Part shown: positions 1-7,376 of the stretch, piece after piece
How positions within the stretch are numbered: position 1 is the first letter of the stretch
How the letters are laid out: every line of letters begins with the position of its first letter
NCBI GenBank assembly: GCA_017965425.1
Contig: JAGCPY010000074.1
Span: 1-56,533 of the forward strand
Length of the DNA: 56,533 nucleotides
Direction: 5' to 3'
Source: Bacteroidaceae bacterium
GTDB taxonomy: Bacteria; Bacteroidota; Bacteroidia; Bacteroidales; Bacteroidaceae
Notes under the pieces: generated by a model
What the model was told of the DNA's origin: nothing
Databases searched by the model: none
What the model saw: the letters and a program-made list of their open reading frames with translations, nothing else
Translations under genes and position numbers: made by a program

Positions 1-296
1 AAATGGGCAGAGGGTGAAGCGGAAACAAAAACACCTTTCACTTCATCATCGTTCAATATCATGTCAAGCGAGGTGGTTGCTTTCACATGAGGAAACTTCC
101 GTTCTATCAGCCTGGCCTTCCGTTCCGACGTGACGCAGATGTATTTCAGCGGTACGCCGAGGTAGTGGAGCACGGGATAAATATTGGTGAGCGAATGCTG
201 GCCCATGCCAATGAAGGCATATGAACATTGGTACGTTTGGGCAAGGAAACGCTCGGTGCGGAGGCGTTTGTAGCGGTCTATCAATTGCTGTATCAT
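1..296 (-). CDS. Gfo/Idh/MocA-family oxidoreductase, N-terminal part (cut by window edge)
   Basis: About 98 N-terminal residues are visible; the rest lies beyond the left edge. The start ATG (296-294) overlaps the stop of the upstream radical SAM gene as ATGA, so the two are translationally coupled. The visible part shows a Rossmann-type start (FIGMGQHS), then a second strand ending YICVTSE and the stretch GVFVSASPSAH, which matches the NAD(P)-binding half of the Gfo/Idh/MocA dehydrogenases that act on sugars and related polyols. The usual GxGxxG is loose here. Substrate cannot be told. By coupling it belongs to the transcript that starts at the sigma-like promoter module at 1364-1404. Confidence 0.6.
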   Translation of the reverse strand, partial: MIQQLIDRYKRLRTERFLAQTYQCSYAFIGMGQHSLTNIYPVLHYLGVPLKYICVTSERKARLIERKFPHVKATTSLDMILNDDEVKGVFVSASPSAH

Positions 297-1348
297 AATT
301 TCTTGGAGTATTGGTGATATGTTGTGCGCGAGTCTTCTGTCCACTGATATGGGCCGTAAAACTTCTCTATGAGTCGTTTGGGCAGAAGTCGCTCGAAGTT
401 ACGTAGCAATATGATGTCATACTTGCGATGGAAGTTGATCCAGCAGTCGTTGCAGTTCTTCGAGTAGTGGCACTGCGTCTGGCAGGAAGTCACACCGTTG
501 AAAATCTCGTCGAGCGTTTGGCGGTGGATGTTGCCAAGAGTGACGTCAAGATTCTGACAGAGCGGCACGTCACCGTTAGTGTGGATGACGAGGCTGCTCG
601 TAATGCTCTGGCAGCGCAAGCGCAAATACCCATTGCGCCATTGGTCATAGAGTGCCACAAAATCGAAGTTCTCTTGCGTATCATGGATGCTCATGGGAAT
701 CTGACTGATGAAGTCCGAGGCCGTCAGCAGTTCGCTCGTCGTGTCGAAGAAGGCCATTGTCCCATAGATGCCGATGCGCACGTCCACACCATATTGCTTG
801 GCAATGTCAATCACAAAAGCCATATCGTCGAAGTTGTTCCACGGCGACAGACAGAACATCAGCGACAGCGACACCTCGTCCTTCAGTGCCTCCACCACCT
901 GAATCACGCGGTCGTAGCCGTCACGCCCTCGCATCAGTTGGTAAGTCTCGCGGTCACCGTCGAGAGAGACATACAGGTGCCAGGGCTGATAGAGTCGGAC
1001 GACATCAATAACACGACGGGGCGCGAGACAATTAGAAAGCAGTGTGTAGTTCGGGTGATGCTCATGGAACCATGCCATGATTTCTGCCGCCTGTGGGTGC
1101 AGGATAAACTCGCCACCCTCCAGTCCTACGGTTGTCCGTTTGGTGACGCACTTGCTTTGCATAATTCGACGGATGTCATCGAGCGATAGATGTTCCACTT
1201 TTTTCTGCCAGATATTGCAGTGCTTGCAGCGCGACTGGCAGGCGGTCGTCGAGTAAATCATCAGTTGTGACAGCCGCTTGTGTCGTGGCCGAATGATGTT
1301 GTTCAGATAGAGGTAACCATTGTAGGCATAATCGTAAATCGTGTACAT
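293..1348 (-). CDS. Radical SAM protein with SPASM-like C-terminal cysteine cluster
   Basis: A 351-residue cytoplasmic enzyme. The radical SAM motif CxxxCxxC is present as CQSRCKHC at about residues 38-45 and would bind the 4Fe-4S cluster that cleaves S-adenosylmethionine. A GLEGGEF segment follows, which fits the family's GGE motif. A second cysteine set near the C-terminus (C..CQTQCHYSKNCNDC, about 288-302) resembles a SPASM/twitch auxiliary cluster domain. Such enzymes modify peptides or sugars; the substrate is unknown. The stop overlaps the start of a Gfo/Idh/MocA oxidoreductase, so the pair probably acts in one pathway. The leader is short and overlaps an inverted repeat and a promoter module shared with the lipoprotein and the sigma-barrel gene upstream. 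Confidence 0.8.
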   Translation of the reverse strand: MYTIYDYAYNGYLYLNNIIRPRHKRLSQLMIYSTTACQSRCKHCNIWQKKVEHLSLDDIRRIMQSKCVTKRTTVGLEGGEFILHPQAAEIMAWFHEHHPNYTLLSNCLAPRRVIDVVRLYQPWHLYVSLDGDRETYQLMRGRDGYDRVIQVVEALKDEVSLSLMFCLSPWNNFDDMAFVIDIAKQYGVDVRIGIYGTMAFFDTTSELLTASDFISQIPMSIHDTQENFDFVALYDQWRNGYLRLRCQSITSSLVIHTNGDVPLCQNLDVTLGNIHRQTLDEIFNGVTSCQTQCHYSKNCNDCWINFHRKYDIILLRNFERLLPKRLIEKFYGPYQWTEDSRTTYHQYSKKL

Positions 1349-1352
1349 AAAA

Positions 1353-1396
1353 ATTCGTTGCAGTTTCTACTTATAAAGTCTGAAACTGCAACGAAT
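1353..1396 (-). terminator. 15-bp perfect inverted repeat with T-run before the radical SAM gene
   Basis: Arms 1353-1367 and 1382-1396 are perfect reverse complements with a 14-nt loop. On the minus strand the second arm is followed by TTTTT, directly before the ATG at 1348. This has the form of an intrinsic terminator for read-through from the lipoprotein gene. The repeat also surrounds the -10-like part of the promoter module at 1364-1404, so it could instead be an operator. Confidence 0.6.
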
Positions 1397-1404
1397 GACT
1401 GCAC
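1364..1404 (-). promoter_or_regulatory. Sigma-like promoter module, copy 3 (radical SAM gene)
   Basis: On the minus strand this reads GTGCAGTC, 15 nt, then AGACTTTATAAGTAGAAA. It matches the modules before the lipoprotein and sigma-barrel genes in 8 of 8 upstream bases and 13 of 18 downstream bases, with the same spacing. It ends about 16 nt before the radical SAM start codon. It is the weakest of the three copies. Confidence 0.55.
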
Positions 1405-1415
1405 AGAGTGAGTGA

Positions 1416-1970
1416 TTATTTCCTCAATTTACCTATGCTTTCCAGATAGCTTGTGAACGTCTCCCATTGTGCTGCATTCTTCTCACGATTGGCTTTCACC
1501 TCGTCAGTATCGGCGAACTGAAGAGGATAGCAGTCCTGCAGATAATAGTGGCCTTGATTGGGATCAGTAATCACATCATAATGCAAGACAAGGTTAGTGA
1601 ATGTCCTGCTGTCCCAATCACCAACGAAACTGCTGACCACGAACAGGTCATAGTCACCCAAATGAAACTCTATTTCGTGGAAGGGCTGCATACGCTTGTA
1701 GAGCGGTTCGTCCATGTCCTTGAATTTGATTTCTCGGGTGGTCACATTGAACCATTCGATATCATCTTCTGTGAAGAGCATATTCTGCGCATCAGCAACA
1801 GAGCGCGTTTCGGGCTGGCCTACGCCACAGGCATAGAGCGTGTTTTCTACTGGATCAGTCGTAAAAGGCTTTTCCGTTTCGTTGTCATTGCTGCTGCAAG
1901 CAGTAATTGTAACGCCGGCAATAGCTATAGCCAGCATCCATGTGAGAGTGGTGAAATGTTTCATATTCAT
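1416..1970 (-). CDS. Small lipoprotein of unknown function
   Basis: A 184-residue protein with a short hydrophobic signal and a lipobox, ITAC-SSN, cleaved before Cys25, so it should be lipid-anchored in the cell envelope. The mature part begins with an acidic stretch (NDNETEKPF) and has no motif I recognise; it is rich in aromatic and acidic residues (HEIEFHLGDYDLFVV). The gene lies 62 bp downstream of the sigma-barrel gene on the same strand, and its own upstream region carries the same 41-nt module. It could be a target, ligand or partner of the sigma-barrel protein. No enzyme role can be claimed. Confidence 0.75.
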   Translation of the reverse strand: MNMKHFTTLTWMLAIAIAGVTITACSSNDNETEKPFTTDPVENTLYACGVGQPETRSVADAQNMLFTEDDIEWFNVTTREIKFKDMDEPLYKRMQPFHEIEFHLGDYDLFVVSSFVGDWDSRTFTNLVLHYDVITDPNQGHYYLQDCYPLQFADTDEVKANREKNAAQWETFTSYLESIGKLRK

Positions 1971-1989
1971 TTTTTATAATAACGGCTGT

Positions 1990-2030
1990 TCTCTATTATT
2001 ATTGTCCGTCGGATTATGAAAAGACTGCAC
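1990..2030 (-). promoter_or_regulatory. Sigma-like promoter module, copy 2 (lipoprotein gene)
   Basis: On the minus strand: GTGCAGTCTTTT (2030-2019), an 11-nt spacer, then GGACAATAATAATAGAGA (2007-1990). It is identical in length and spacing to the module before the sigma-barrel gene: 12 of 12 and 16 of 18 bases match, while the spacer differs. Selection on the outer parts but not on the spacer is what a two-box promoter would show. Confidence 0.7.
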
Positions 2031-2032
2031 GG

Positions 2033-3754
2033 CTACCATGTAAATCTGATGCCCAGCGGCAAGGAGAAGGTGAACGGATGCTCCGTGCGGTAGGTTTCAA
2101 TGTCAGTCTTCATCGGGATGAAGTACTGCAGGCTTGGCTCTACGAAGAAACCGACGTAGGGCGTCAGGTGGTATTGCAGACCAAGACCGAAGGTCGTAGA
2201 GAACTGCCCCGGTGCACGGAAGTCAGTTTGGTCGCTGGCCTCGTACTGGCCATTCACATAGAAGTCTGAATGGAGAGTGGAACGGACGGGGATTTCGGTC
2301 GTCAGACCGAGACTGCCATAGACGCCCCATCGTTTTCCGTCATACATATTATATATACCCTTCAGGGGGATGCCAAGGTAGTGGATGGTCTGCTGCTCGT
2401 TGATGGTGTTACCATTTGCACCCATCTCAAACTCAGACCTCAGCTGGCTGTAGCTAAGTCCGGTTTCCAGTCCGAAGCGATCATTCAGCTTGTATTTCAA
2501 TGCCAACGAGCATGTGAAAGGCATTCGGTGGTGGCTCGTGCGCAGAATCTTGTCCTCACCAGGTCTGTTGGCATTGTTCAGTGCGATGCGCATGATAACG
2601 CTACGAGTTTGGTTGCTAACGGCATCAGGATGATTTGCCAGATAGACCGCATAGTCCGTCCAGTTGTCAATACTGGTCGGGATTATCGGACTTGGGGATG
2701 GCCCAGGCAGAGACTGAGCAGTTGACGGTGTCGGCTTATAACTGAACGGCTGATTATAACGGTTCTGTTCATCAAGTTGCCCTGCGTATGCCAGCTGTAA
2801 CGACCACTTCTTATCGTTATCAGTGCCGATGATTGACTTGTCGTGTCGCAGGTCGGTGATGTCGTAATGCGGTATCTCCACCTTGCGTATAGTTTTTGTC
2901 GTGTCGGTCGTAATGGTGTCAGGAATCGTCTGGTCCTGGACTATTATATTAGATAAGGTGTCAGACGTGACAGGATCTAAAGCCTGAGCGATGACCGATT
3001 GCAGGGTGTCAGGGGCATTGACAGTGGTACGATGCACTGGCAAATGAACAATCACAGGCTTCTGCGGCTGCTCCGTTTGAGAATCTTTCGTCGATTCTTT
3101 GGGTGTCTCTTTCTGCTTCGCCACAATTGGCTTTTCATCCTTGACCGCAGTATCTCCTTTCCTGAGTAGGAAGAACGTAACAGGAACAAGTAGCAACAGA
3201 AGCCCGGCAACCCAATACTGCTTCATCATCTTGCGCAGCATCTTCTTCGCCCGTGCCAGTTGCGACGATGACGAATGTGGCTCGATGCCCAGCATGGCGG
3301 CAATCTCCTTGTGCGTCATACCCTCGAACACCGACAATCGAAATACCTGCCCATAACCAGCTGGCAGTCTGTCTATCATTCTTACCACCTCGCTTAATGG
3401 CACACCTCTCACGTCCCTTTCCTCGTCCTCAGCGACCATCAATCCCACCTCGCTCGTCTCTTCAAGCGAAACCGTTGGCAATGCCTCCAAATGCTCCTTG
3501 CATTTCGATGCCACGTTCCTTGTGATGGCCATCATCCATTGCTCGGCACGTCGCACATCGCGCAGCCTGTCGAACGAAGTGAAGATAATCACGAAAGCAT
3601 CGTGCAACACATCCTCCACCGTCTGCTCGTCGCTGATATAGCGTCGGCACACGCCCCTCATCCGTTGGGCGTATGCCTTATACAGTTCTCCGAGGGCATC
3701 TGCATCCCCCTGTCTGCATCGTTCTATCAGCCTTGTTATCTCCATCGTAAGCAT
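2033..3754 (-). CDS. ECF sigma factor fused to membrane helix, periplasmic linker and outer-membrane beta-barrel
   Basis: One 573-residue reading frame. Residues about 5-90 are sigma-70 region 2 (CRQGDADALGELYKAY, then EQWMMAITRNVAS); about 120-176 are region 4 with the helix-turn-helix MTHKEIAAMLGIEPHSSSSQ. Residues 181-198 are a membrane helix (WVAGLLLLLVPVTFFLL). About 200-313 are a Lys/Thr/Pro/Asp-rich linker with no predicted fold. About 316-573 alternate like beta-strands, are rich in aromatic residues and end GIRFTW, the terminal aromatic expected of BAM-inserted barrels. The sigma part would sit in the cytoplasm and the barrel in the outer membrane. Bacteroides Dma anti-sigma factors span both membranes in a similar way, but here the sigma factor itself does. 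No separate anti-sigma gene is nearby. ATG at 3745 is an alternative start. Confidence 0.85.
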   Translation of the reverse strand: MLTMEITRLIERCRQGDADALGELYKAYAQRMRGVCRRYISDEQTVEDVLHDAFVIIFTSFDRLRDVRRAEQWMMAITRNVASKCKEHLEALPTVSLEETSEVGLMVAEDEERDVRGVPLSEVVRMIDRLPAGYGQVFRLSVFEGMTHKEIAAMLGIEPHSSSSQLARAKKMLRKMMKQYWVAGLLLLLVPVTFFLLRKGDTAVKDEKPIVAKQKETPKESTKDSQTEQPQKPVIVHLPVHRTTVNAPDTLQSVIAQALDPVTSDTLSNIIVQDQTIPDTITTDTTKTIRKVEIPHYDITDLRHDKSIIGTDNDKKWSLQLAYAGQLDEQNRYNQPFSYKPTPSTAQSLPGPSPSPIIPTSIDNWTDYAVYLANHPDAVSNQTRSVIMRIALNNANRPGEDKILRTSHHRMPFTCSLALKYKLNDRFGLETGLSYSQLRSEFEMGANGNTINEQQTIHYLGIPLKGIYNMYDGKRWGVYGSLGLTTEIPVRSTLHSDFYVNGQYEASDQTDFRAPGQFSTTFGLGLQYHLTPYVGFFVEPSLQYFIPMKTDIETYRTEHPFTFSLPLGIRFTW

Positions 3755-3758
3755 AACA

Positions 3759-3799
3759 TCTCTATTTATATTGTCCTACAACAGAGTAAAAGACTGCAC
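3759..3799 (-). promoter_or_regulatory. Sigma-like promoter module, copy 1 (sigma-barrel gene)
   Basis: On the minus strand: GTGCAGTCTTTT (3799-3788), 11 nt, then GGACAATATAAATAGAGA (3776-3759), ending only 5-14 nt before the two candidate start codons. GTGCAGTC and GGACAATA are 15 nt apart, within the range of ECF -35/-10 spacings. Its presence before its own sigma gene and two more genes suggests autoregulation. Confidence 0.7.
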
Positions 3800-3834
3800 A
3801 GGAAGAACACTTTTTTTACCGAATACGAATAATA

Positions 3835-4557
3835 CTACAATAATCTATACAGGGTGAATGGTAAATTCTTATTGATGATGGCGAGAAAGTGCCAACGCTT
3901 TGTGACGTATACTTTGGATTTCTTCTTGCGAATAGCGGAAATAATCTGATGGGCAACCTTCTCGACGGGCATCACCCAAAACAGGCCATCACCTTTAGCC
4001 ATTACTGTATCAACGAGACCTGGACGAATGTCAGTAACTGTTATGCTACCACCGCTCTTATAAGCTTTCTTACGCAAAGCTTCCATGTAGTTAATCTGGT
4101 AGGCTTTAGTCGCACTATAGGCAGGTGCCATTGGTTCGCCACGTAATTCGCCAACAGAAGTGACTGCTACGAGGTGACCATGACCTTGCTGCTCGAAGAT
4201 GTGGTAGAGTGTATCAATGACAAATGTTCAGCCTCTTACGTTTGTATCAATCGCAGGACATTCCAAAGCATAGTCAAGTGAGGGATTGAGATCGCCAGTA
4301 CCAGAGCATACGATGGCGAGGTCAATGTGTTCCAACTTTGCGCAAAGCGTGTGAATGGCCTGCTCGATTTCTTCTTGTCTGGTAATGTCCGCCGTGGCTG
4401 AGAATGTCGTGTCGGGATGCTCTTGGAGCAGTTCGTCAAGCAGATATGTCCGTCGGCCAACGATGCCCATGCAGTTGCCCTCAGCAGCGTACTTTTCAAA
4501 AAGCGCCCTTCCTATGCCTGAAGTTGCTCCAATGATAATGATGGTTTTCTTGTTCAT
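3835..4557 (-). pseudogene. Short-chain dehydrogenase/reductase interrupted by an in-frame TGA
   Basis: Read through, the frame gives a 240-residue SDR. It has the cofactor motif GATSGIGRA near the N-terminus, a serine in VAVTSVGELRG and the active-site YSATK, and it ends with a hydrophobic tail as in Bacteroidetes SDRs. A single TGA at 4230-4228, after TNVRG, splits it; the frame on both sides is the same and no bases are lost. Homologues usually have an aromatic residue here, so TGG to TGA is the simplest change. The C-terminal half keeps an ATG at 4131 but would lack the cofactor fold. It may be a real nonsense mutation or a base-call error. Confidence 0.75.
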
Positions 4558-4566
4558 TGTTTTTGC

Positions 4567-6102
4567 TTACGATTTAATCCTGTTCTCAATCCATTTCCTT
4601 ATCTCCTTCCCAAACACCTCTTCTGCATAATCTAAAAGAAGGGTTGTAGAGATTATTTCACGTTCAGCCACACCTTGCATGAAGTCGAAGAACTTTTCTT
4701 CGCCTACTTTCTGTGAAAGGTCATATAGCAACAAGGCACCTTTATTATATAGGGCATCGTAAGCTTCAGGAGCATCACGATCAACCTCGTAGATGGGGCA
4801 AGCATGGCGGGCATTTTCGCGGCAGGCTTCTAGATAACAGTCGAAAACGTGCTTGTCAAAATGGCACTTGATGTACCACAGCATGCTGAACTCAGCAAAG
4901 CCTTCGTTGAGCCAGTCTTCCCAACTAAATGTCGGCGCCTTGTTCCACCAGAAATGACCCATTTCGTGGCCAATGGCGGTTTTGAAGTGCTCGTTGAAGC
5001 GTTTCGTCGCATAGGCAATGAAATTTTTGCGGCTGATACCACCACCACGACGTGGCACAACAAGGAATTTCATGTAGTCGTTGCTGGGATTGGTTTTGAA
5101 CAAGCGGGTATAGAATTGCAGTGCCTCTCTGCATGCGACCAACGCAGAGTCGGCATCTGCATCGGCGAAGTCGGTATAGACTACTTCGAATGTACGTCCA
5201 TCACTGGTCATCTTCTTCGATTTGAGTGTTGGCGAGGCCACAATCTGAAGGTCGAAACCTCCCCACGGTTGCAACATTTCCCACTTGTCATCCTTGTATT
5301 TTACAATGCCCGAGCCGCTGACCGTGTAGCCTTCGTTGATGGAAACAGAGACGTTTGCCGTGAAGTCGCGGCTATCGCTGTTGACAGGGAACCATGCTAC
5401 GTAATAGCCCAGTTGCACCCAGTCTTTTTCCATCGAACTCATCCAAATGTCAAGGCTGTCGAGGTTGCAGGTATAGTCGAAGGTGATGCTGCAAATGCCC
5501 TTTTTCTTTGGCACGGTAAGGCGAAGCGGTGCTCCTTGTCGGATGTAGGTGTTAGATGATTTGGCATTAGTGTCGAACGAATATGTCAATTCCTTATTCT
5601 TGCTGCGGATGTGATTGATGGTCGAGTTATTCCAGAGCGTGAAATCAATGCTCTTGCTGTCCTTGAAATCAATCTGTGCCGTTAAAGTCACGGCGAGGGT
5701 CTTTTTCTCCACGTCAATGTCCAATAGAATGTCGTATCGCTTAACGATTGGGGCGTTGGTGTCCTCCACGACCGCTTTCCTGGGATAAATAATTTTCCTC
5801 TTGTCCTCAGTTTCATGCTTGTAAGTACGCATAGAGTCCATAAAGGCCGTCCATCGTGCATCGTTGTGAAGTGCTCTGTAGTCTTCTTCTGTTAAGAAAG
5901 TTGTGTAAGCATATGCATATTGCCTGCCGAACTTCTCTCTGAACAGATTGAGATAGTAAAAGGTACTGTCAGTATCACCAGCCGCCAGTGCCTTGTCAGC
6001 TGCTAACCAATAATCATTGGCCGTTTGTGCCAGTGCGAATGTCGCTGCAGACAGCATGACCAGCATGAGCAGGAATCGTCTGTAGTGTATTTGATGTCTC
6101 AT
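4567..6102 (-). CDS. M1-like zinc metallopeptidase, secreted
   Basis: A 511-residue protein from the ATG at 6102, chosen because it opens a clean signal peptide (MRHQIHYRRFLLMLVMLSAA, cleavage near ALAQ). A longer frame upstream would run into the Rhs fragment. The zinc site HEMGH (about residue 378) is followed by NEGFAEF, giving the HExxH-x18-E layout of the gluzincin M1 peptidases. The usual GAMEN-type substrate motif is not obvious; GGGISRKNF occupies a similar place. It is shorter than full M1 aminopeptidases, so it may be a periplasmic peptidase with a reduced C-terminus. It is followed after 9 bp by the SDR pseudogene. Confidence 0.75.
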   Translation of the reverse strand: MRHQIHYRRFLLMLVMLSAATFALAQTANDYWLAADKALAAGDTDSTFYYLNLFREKFGRQYAYAYTTFLTEEDYRALHNDARWTAFMDSMRTYKHETEDKRKIIYPRKAVVEDTNAPIVKRYDILLDIDVEKKTLAVTLTAQIDFKDSKSIDFTLWNNSTINHIRSKNKELTYSFDTNAKSSNTYIRQGAPLRLTVPKKKGICSITFDYTCNLDSLDIWMSSMEKDWVQLGYYVAWFPVNSDSRDFTANVSVSINEGYTVSGSGIVKYKDDKWEMLQPWGGFDLQIVASPTLKSKKMTSDGRTFEVVYTDFADADADSALVACREALQFYTRLFKTNPSNDYMKFLVVPRRGGGISRKNFIAYATKRFNEHFKTAIGHEMGHFWWNKAPTFSWEDWLNEGFAEFSMLWYIKCHFDKHVFDCYLEACRENARHACPIYEVDRDAPEAYDALYNKGALLLYDLSQKVGEEKFFDFMQGVAEREIISTTLLLDYAEEVFGKEIRKWIENRIKS

Positions 6103-6121
6103 TATTCTGATAGTACATGTT

Positions 6122-6697
6122 TTATTGGGGAAGGGTAATCCTGAAGTGGGTGGCGGCCAGATAGCCGCCGTCAAAGTGATAATCGCATTCACGGGAAGAG
6201 ATGGTGCTGTTGGAGGACAACACCTTGACCTTCATGTTCTCCACATAATCCACCGAATCTACCGACATCGTCTGCGCTGCCGTCAGGTTCAGTGTCTCGC
6301 CATAGCCTACCGAAAGGCCATCCACCGCCGTGGTGTGTTTCTCACGCAGCTTCCGCCCGTCGGTGGCATAGACGTACTCCGTCACGTTGCCGTTGGTGAA
6401 CTGCACGCGGGTGGGATGCCCCAGGAGGTCGTAGTCGATGAGTGCGATGCCCTTGTTCTTGTCCTGGGTGAGGTCACCCGCAGCGTTGTAGTCATACTCC
6501 GTCGTACTGCCCGCACCGTCAACGAACTCGAACGAGCCGTCATAGACCACCGGGGTGACATAGTCCTGAACGGCCGCAAGGCGGTTGCCCGTGTAGCTGT
6601 AGGTCAGCTGGTCCATGTTGCCGAATCCCGTGTAGGTGTTACCCGTGCGGGTGAGGGACGTGATGGCGCTGTTGCGGTTGTAGGTGATGGTTCCCAT
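6122..6697 (-). pseudogene. Orphan fragment of Rhs repeat/core region
   Basis: A 191-residue piece running from ITYNRNSAITSLTRTGN to HFRITLP is nearly identical, also at the DNA level, to an internal part of the large Rhs protein encoded at 9751-13059. Homology begins near 6688 and stops near 6127, where the frame ends in ITLPQ. It lacks a signal peptide, the conserved core end (YDYGARRYDP) and any toxin tip. It is best read as the remnant of a displaced rhs 3' end left by recombination between repeats. Whether it is translated is unknown; it could serve as recombination donor. Confidence 0.8.
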
Positions 6698-6734
6698 GTG
6701 AGTATGTTATATATAACTCATATTGTTACGACAA

Positions 6735-7376
6735 TTATTTTTTTACGAGAAAGAACAGAAGGATAAAGGCAATGAATACATCTAATAATACAATGGTTAT
6801 GAAATTTTTATCGATGAATTTACGAATGGAGCCAACTATTAAGTCTTGAATATCTCTGTGATACAATCCGACCTTCGATAGAACATTTTGTTCAAATGAC
6901 CTTTGAATGGCTTCCATCCTTTCTTTTGAGGGTTTAGGACCACAGTCTTTGTCTGATAGTTGATAAAAATGATATCCGTCACAATAATCATCAACATTGG
7001 GAAACTGGTCCAGATCTGCAACCTGTTTGATAGTCACTATATTTTTACCATAGGCCCTCAAGCCCACAATTTCGAGATAACAATTCACGTCTTTCAGATA
7101 CAAGAAAGACGATAGAATATAGTCACCATAATAACTTAAGGAGGTATAACTATATAGATAATTCTCTTTAATAGAATCAGGCTGATACAATAAAGAGGTA
7201 TCTCCTTTGGCTAAGTCCTCTAATTTATCCCTTAGTTCCACTTGGTCCATGTCAGGAGTTACATAAGCGTATCGACGCGGAGAGGGACCATAAAGCCACA
7301 AGAATATGAAGAAAAACGTCCAACCGATAACCACAAAAAGGGATAATACGACAACTCGTACAGATTTTGGTTTCAT
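6735..7376 (-). CDS. Two-helix membrane protein in the Rhs locus, possible immunity protein
   Basis: A 213-residue protein with one hydrophobic helix near the N-terminus (VVVLSLFVVIGWTFFFIFLW) and one at the C-terminus (FITIVLLDVFIAFILLFFLV). The region between, about 150 residues, is therefore most likely periplasmic. No family is recognised. Its start overlaps the stop of the ankyrin gene by 4 bp (7373-7376), so it is translationally coupled to it. The base composition is clearly more AT-rich than the Rhs parts, as is usual for exchanged toxin/immunity cargo. It could be a second immunity protein or a partner of the ankyrin protein; this is inferred from position only. Confidence 0.6.
   Translation of the reverse strand: MKPKSVRVVVLSLFVVIGWTFFFIFLWLYGPSPRRYAYVTPDMDQVELRDKLEDLAKGDTSLLYQPDSIKENYLYSYTSLSYYGDYILSSFLYLKDVNCYLEIVGLRAYGKNIVTIKQVADLDQFPNVDDYCDGYHFYQLSDKDCGPKPSKERMEAIQRSFEQNVLSKVGLYHRDIQDLIVGSIRKFIDKNFITIVLLDVFIAFILLFFLVKK

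Noticed and set aside
428-1189. 253-codon plus-strand open frame opposite the radical SAM gene
   Set aside because: It is the reverse shadow of a gene with clear cysteine motifs; its protein has no recognisable domain and is rich in His/Val as expected of a shadow.
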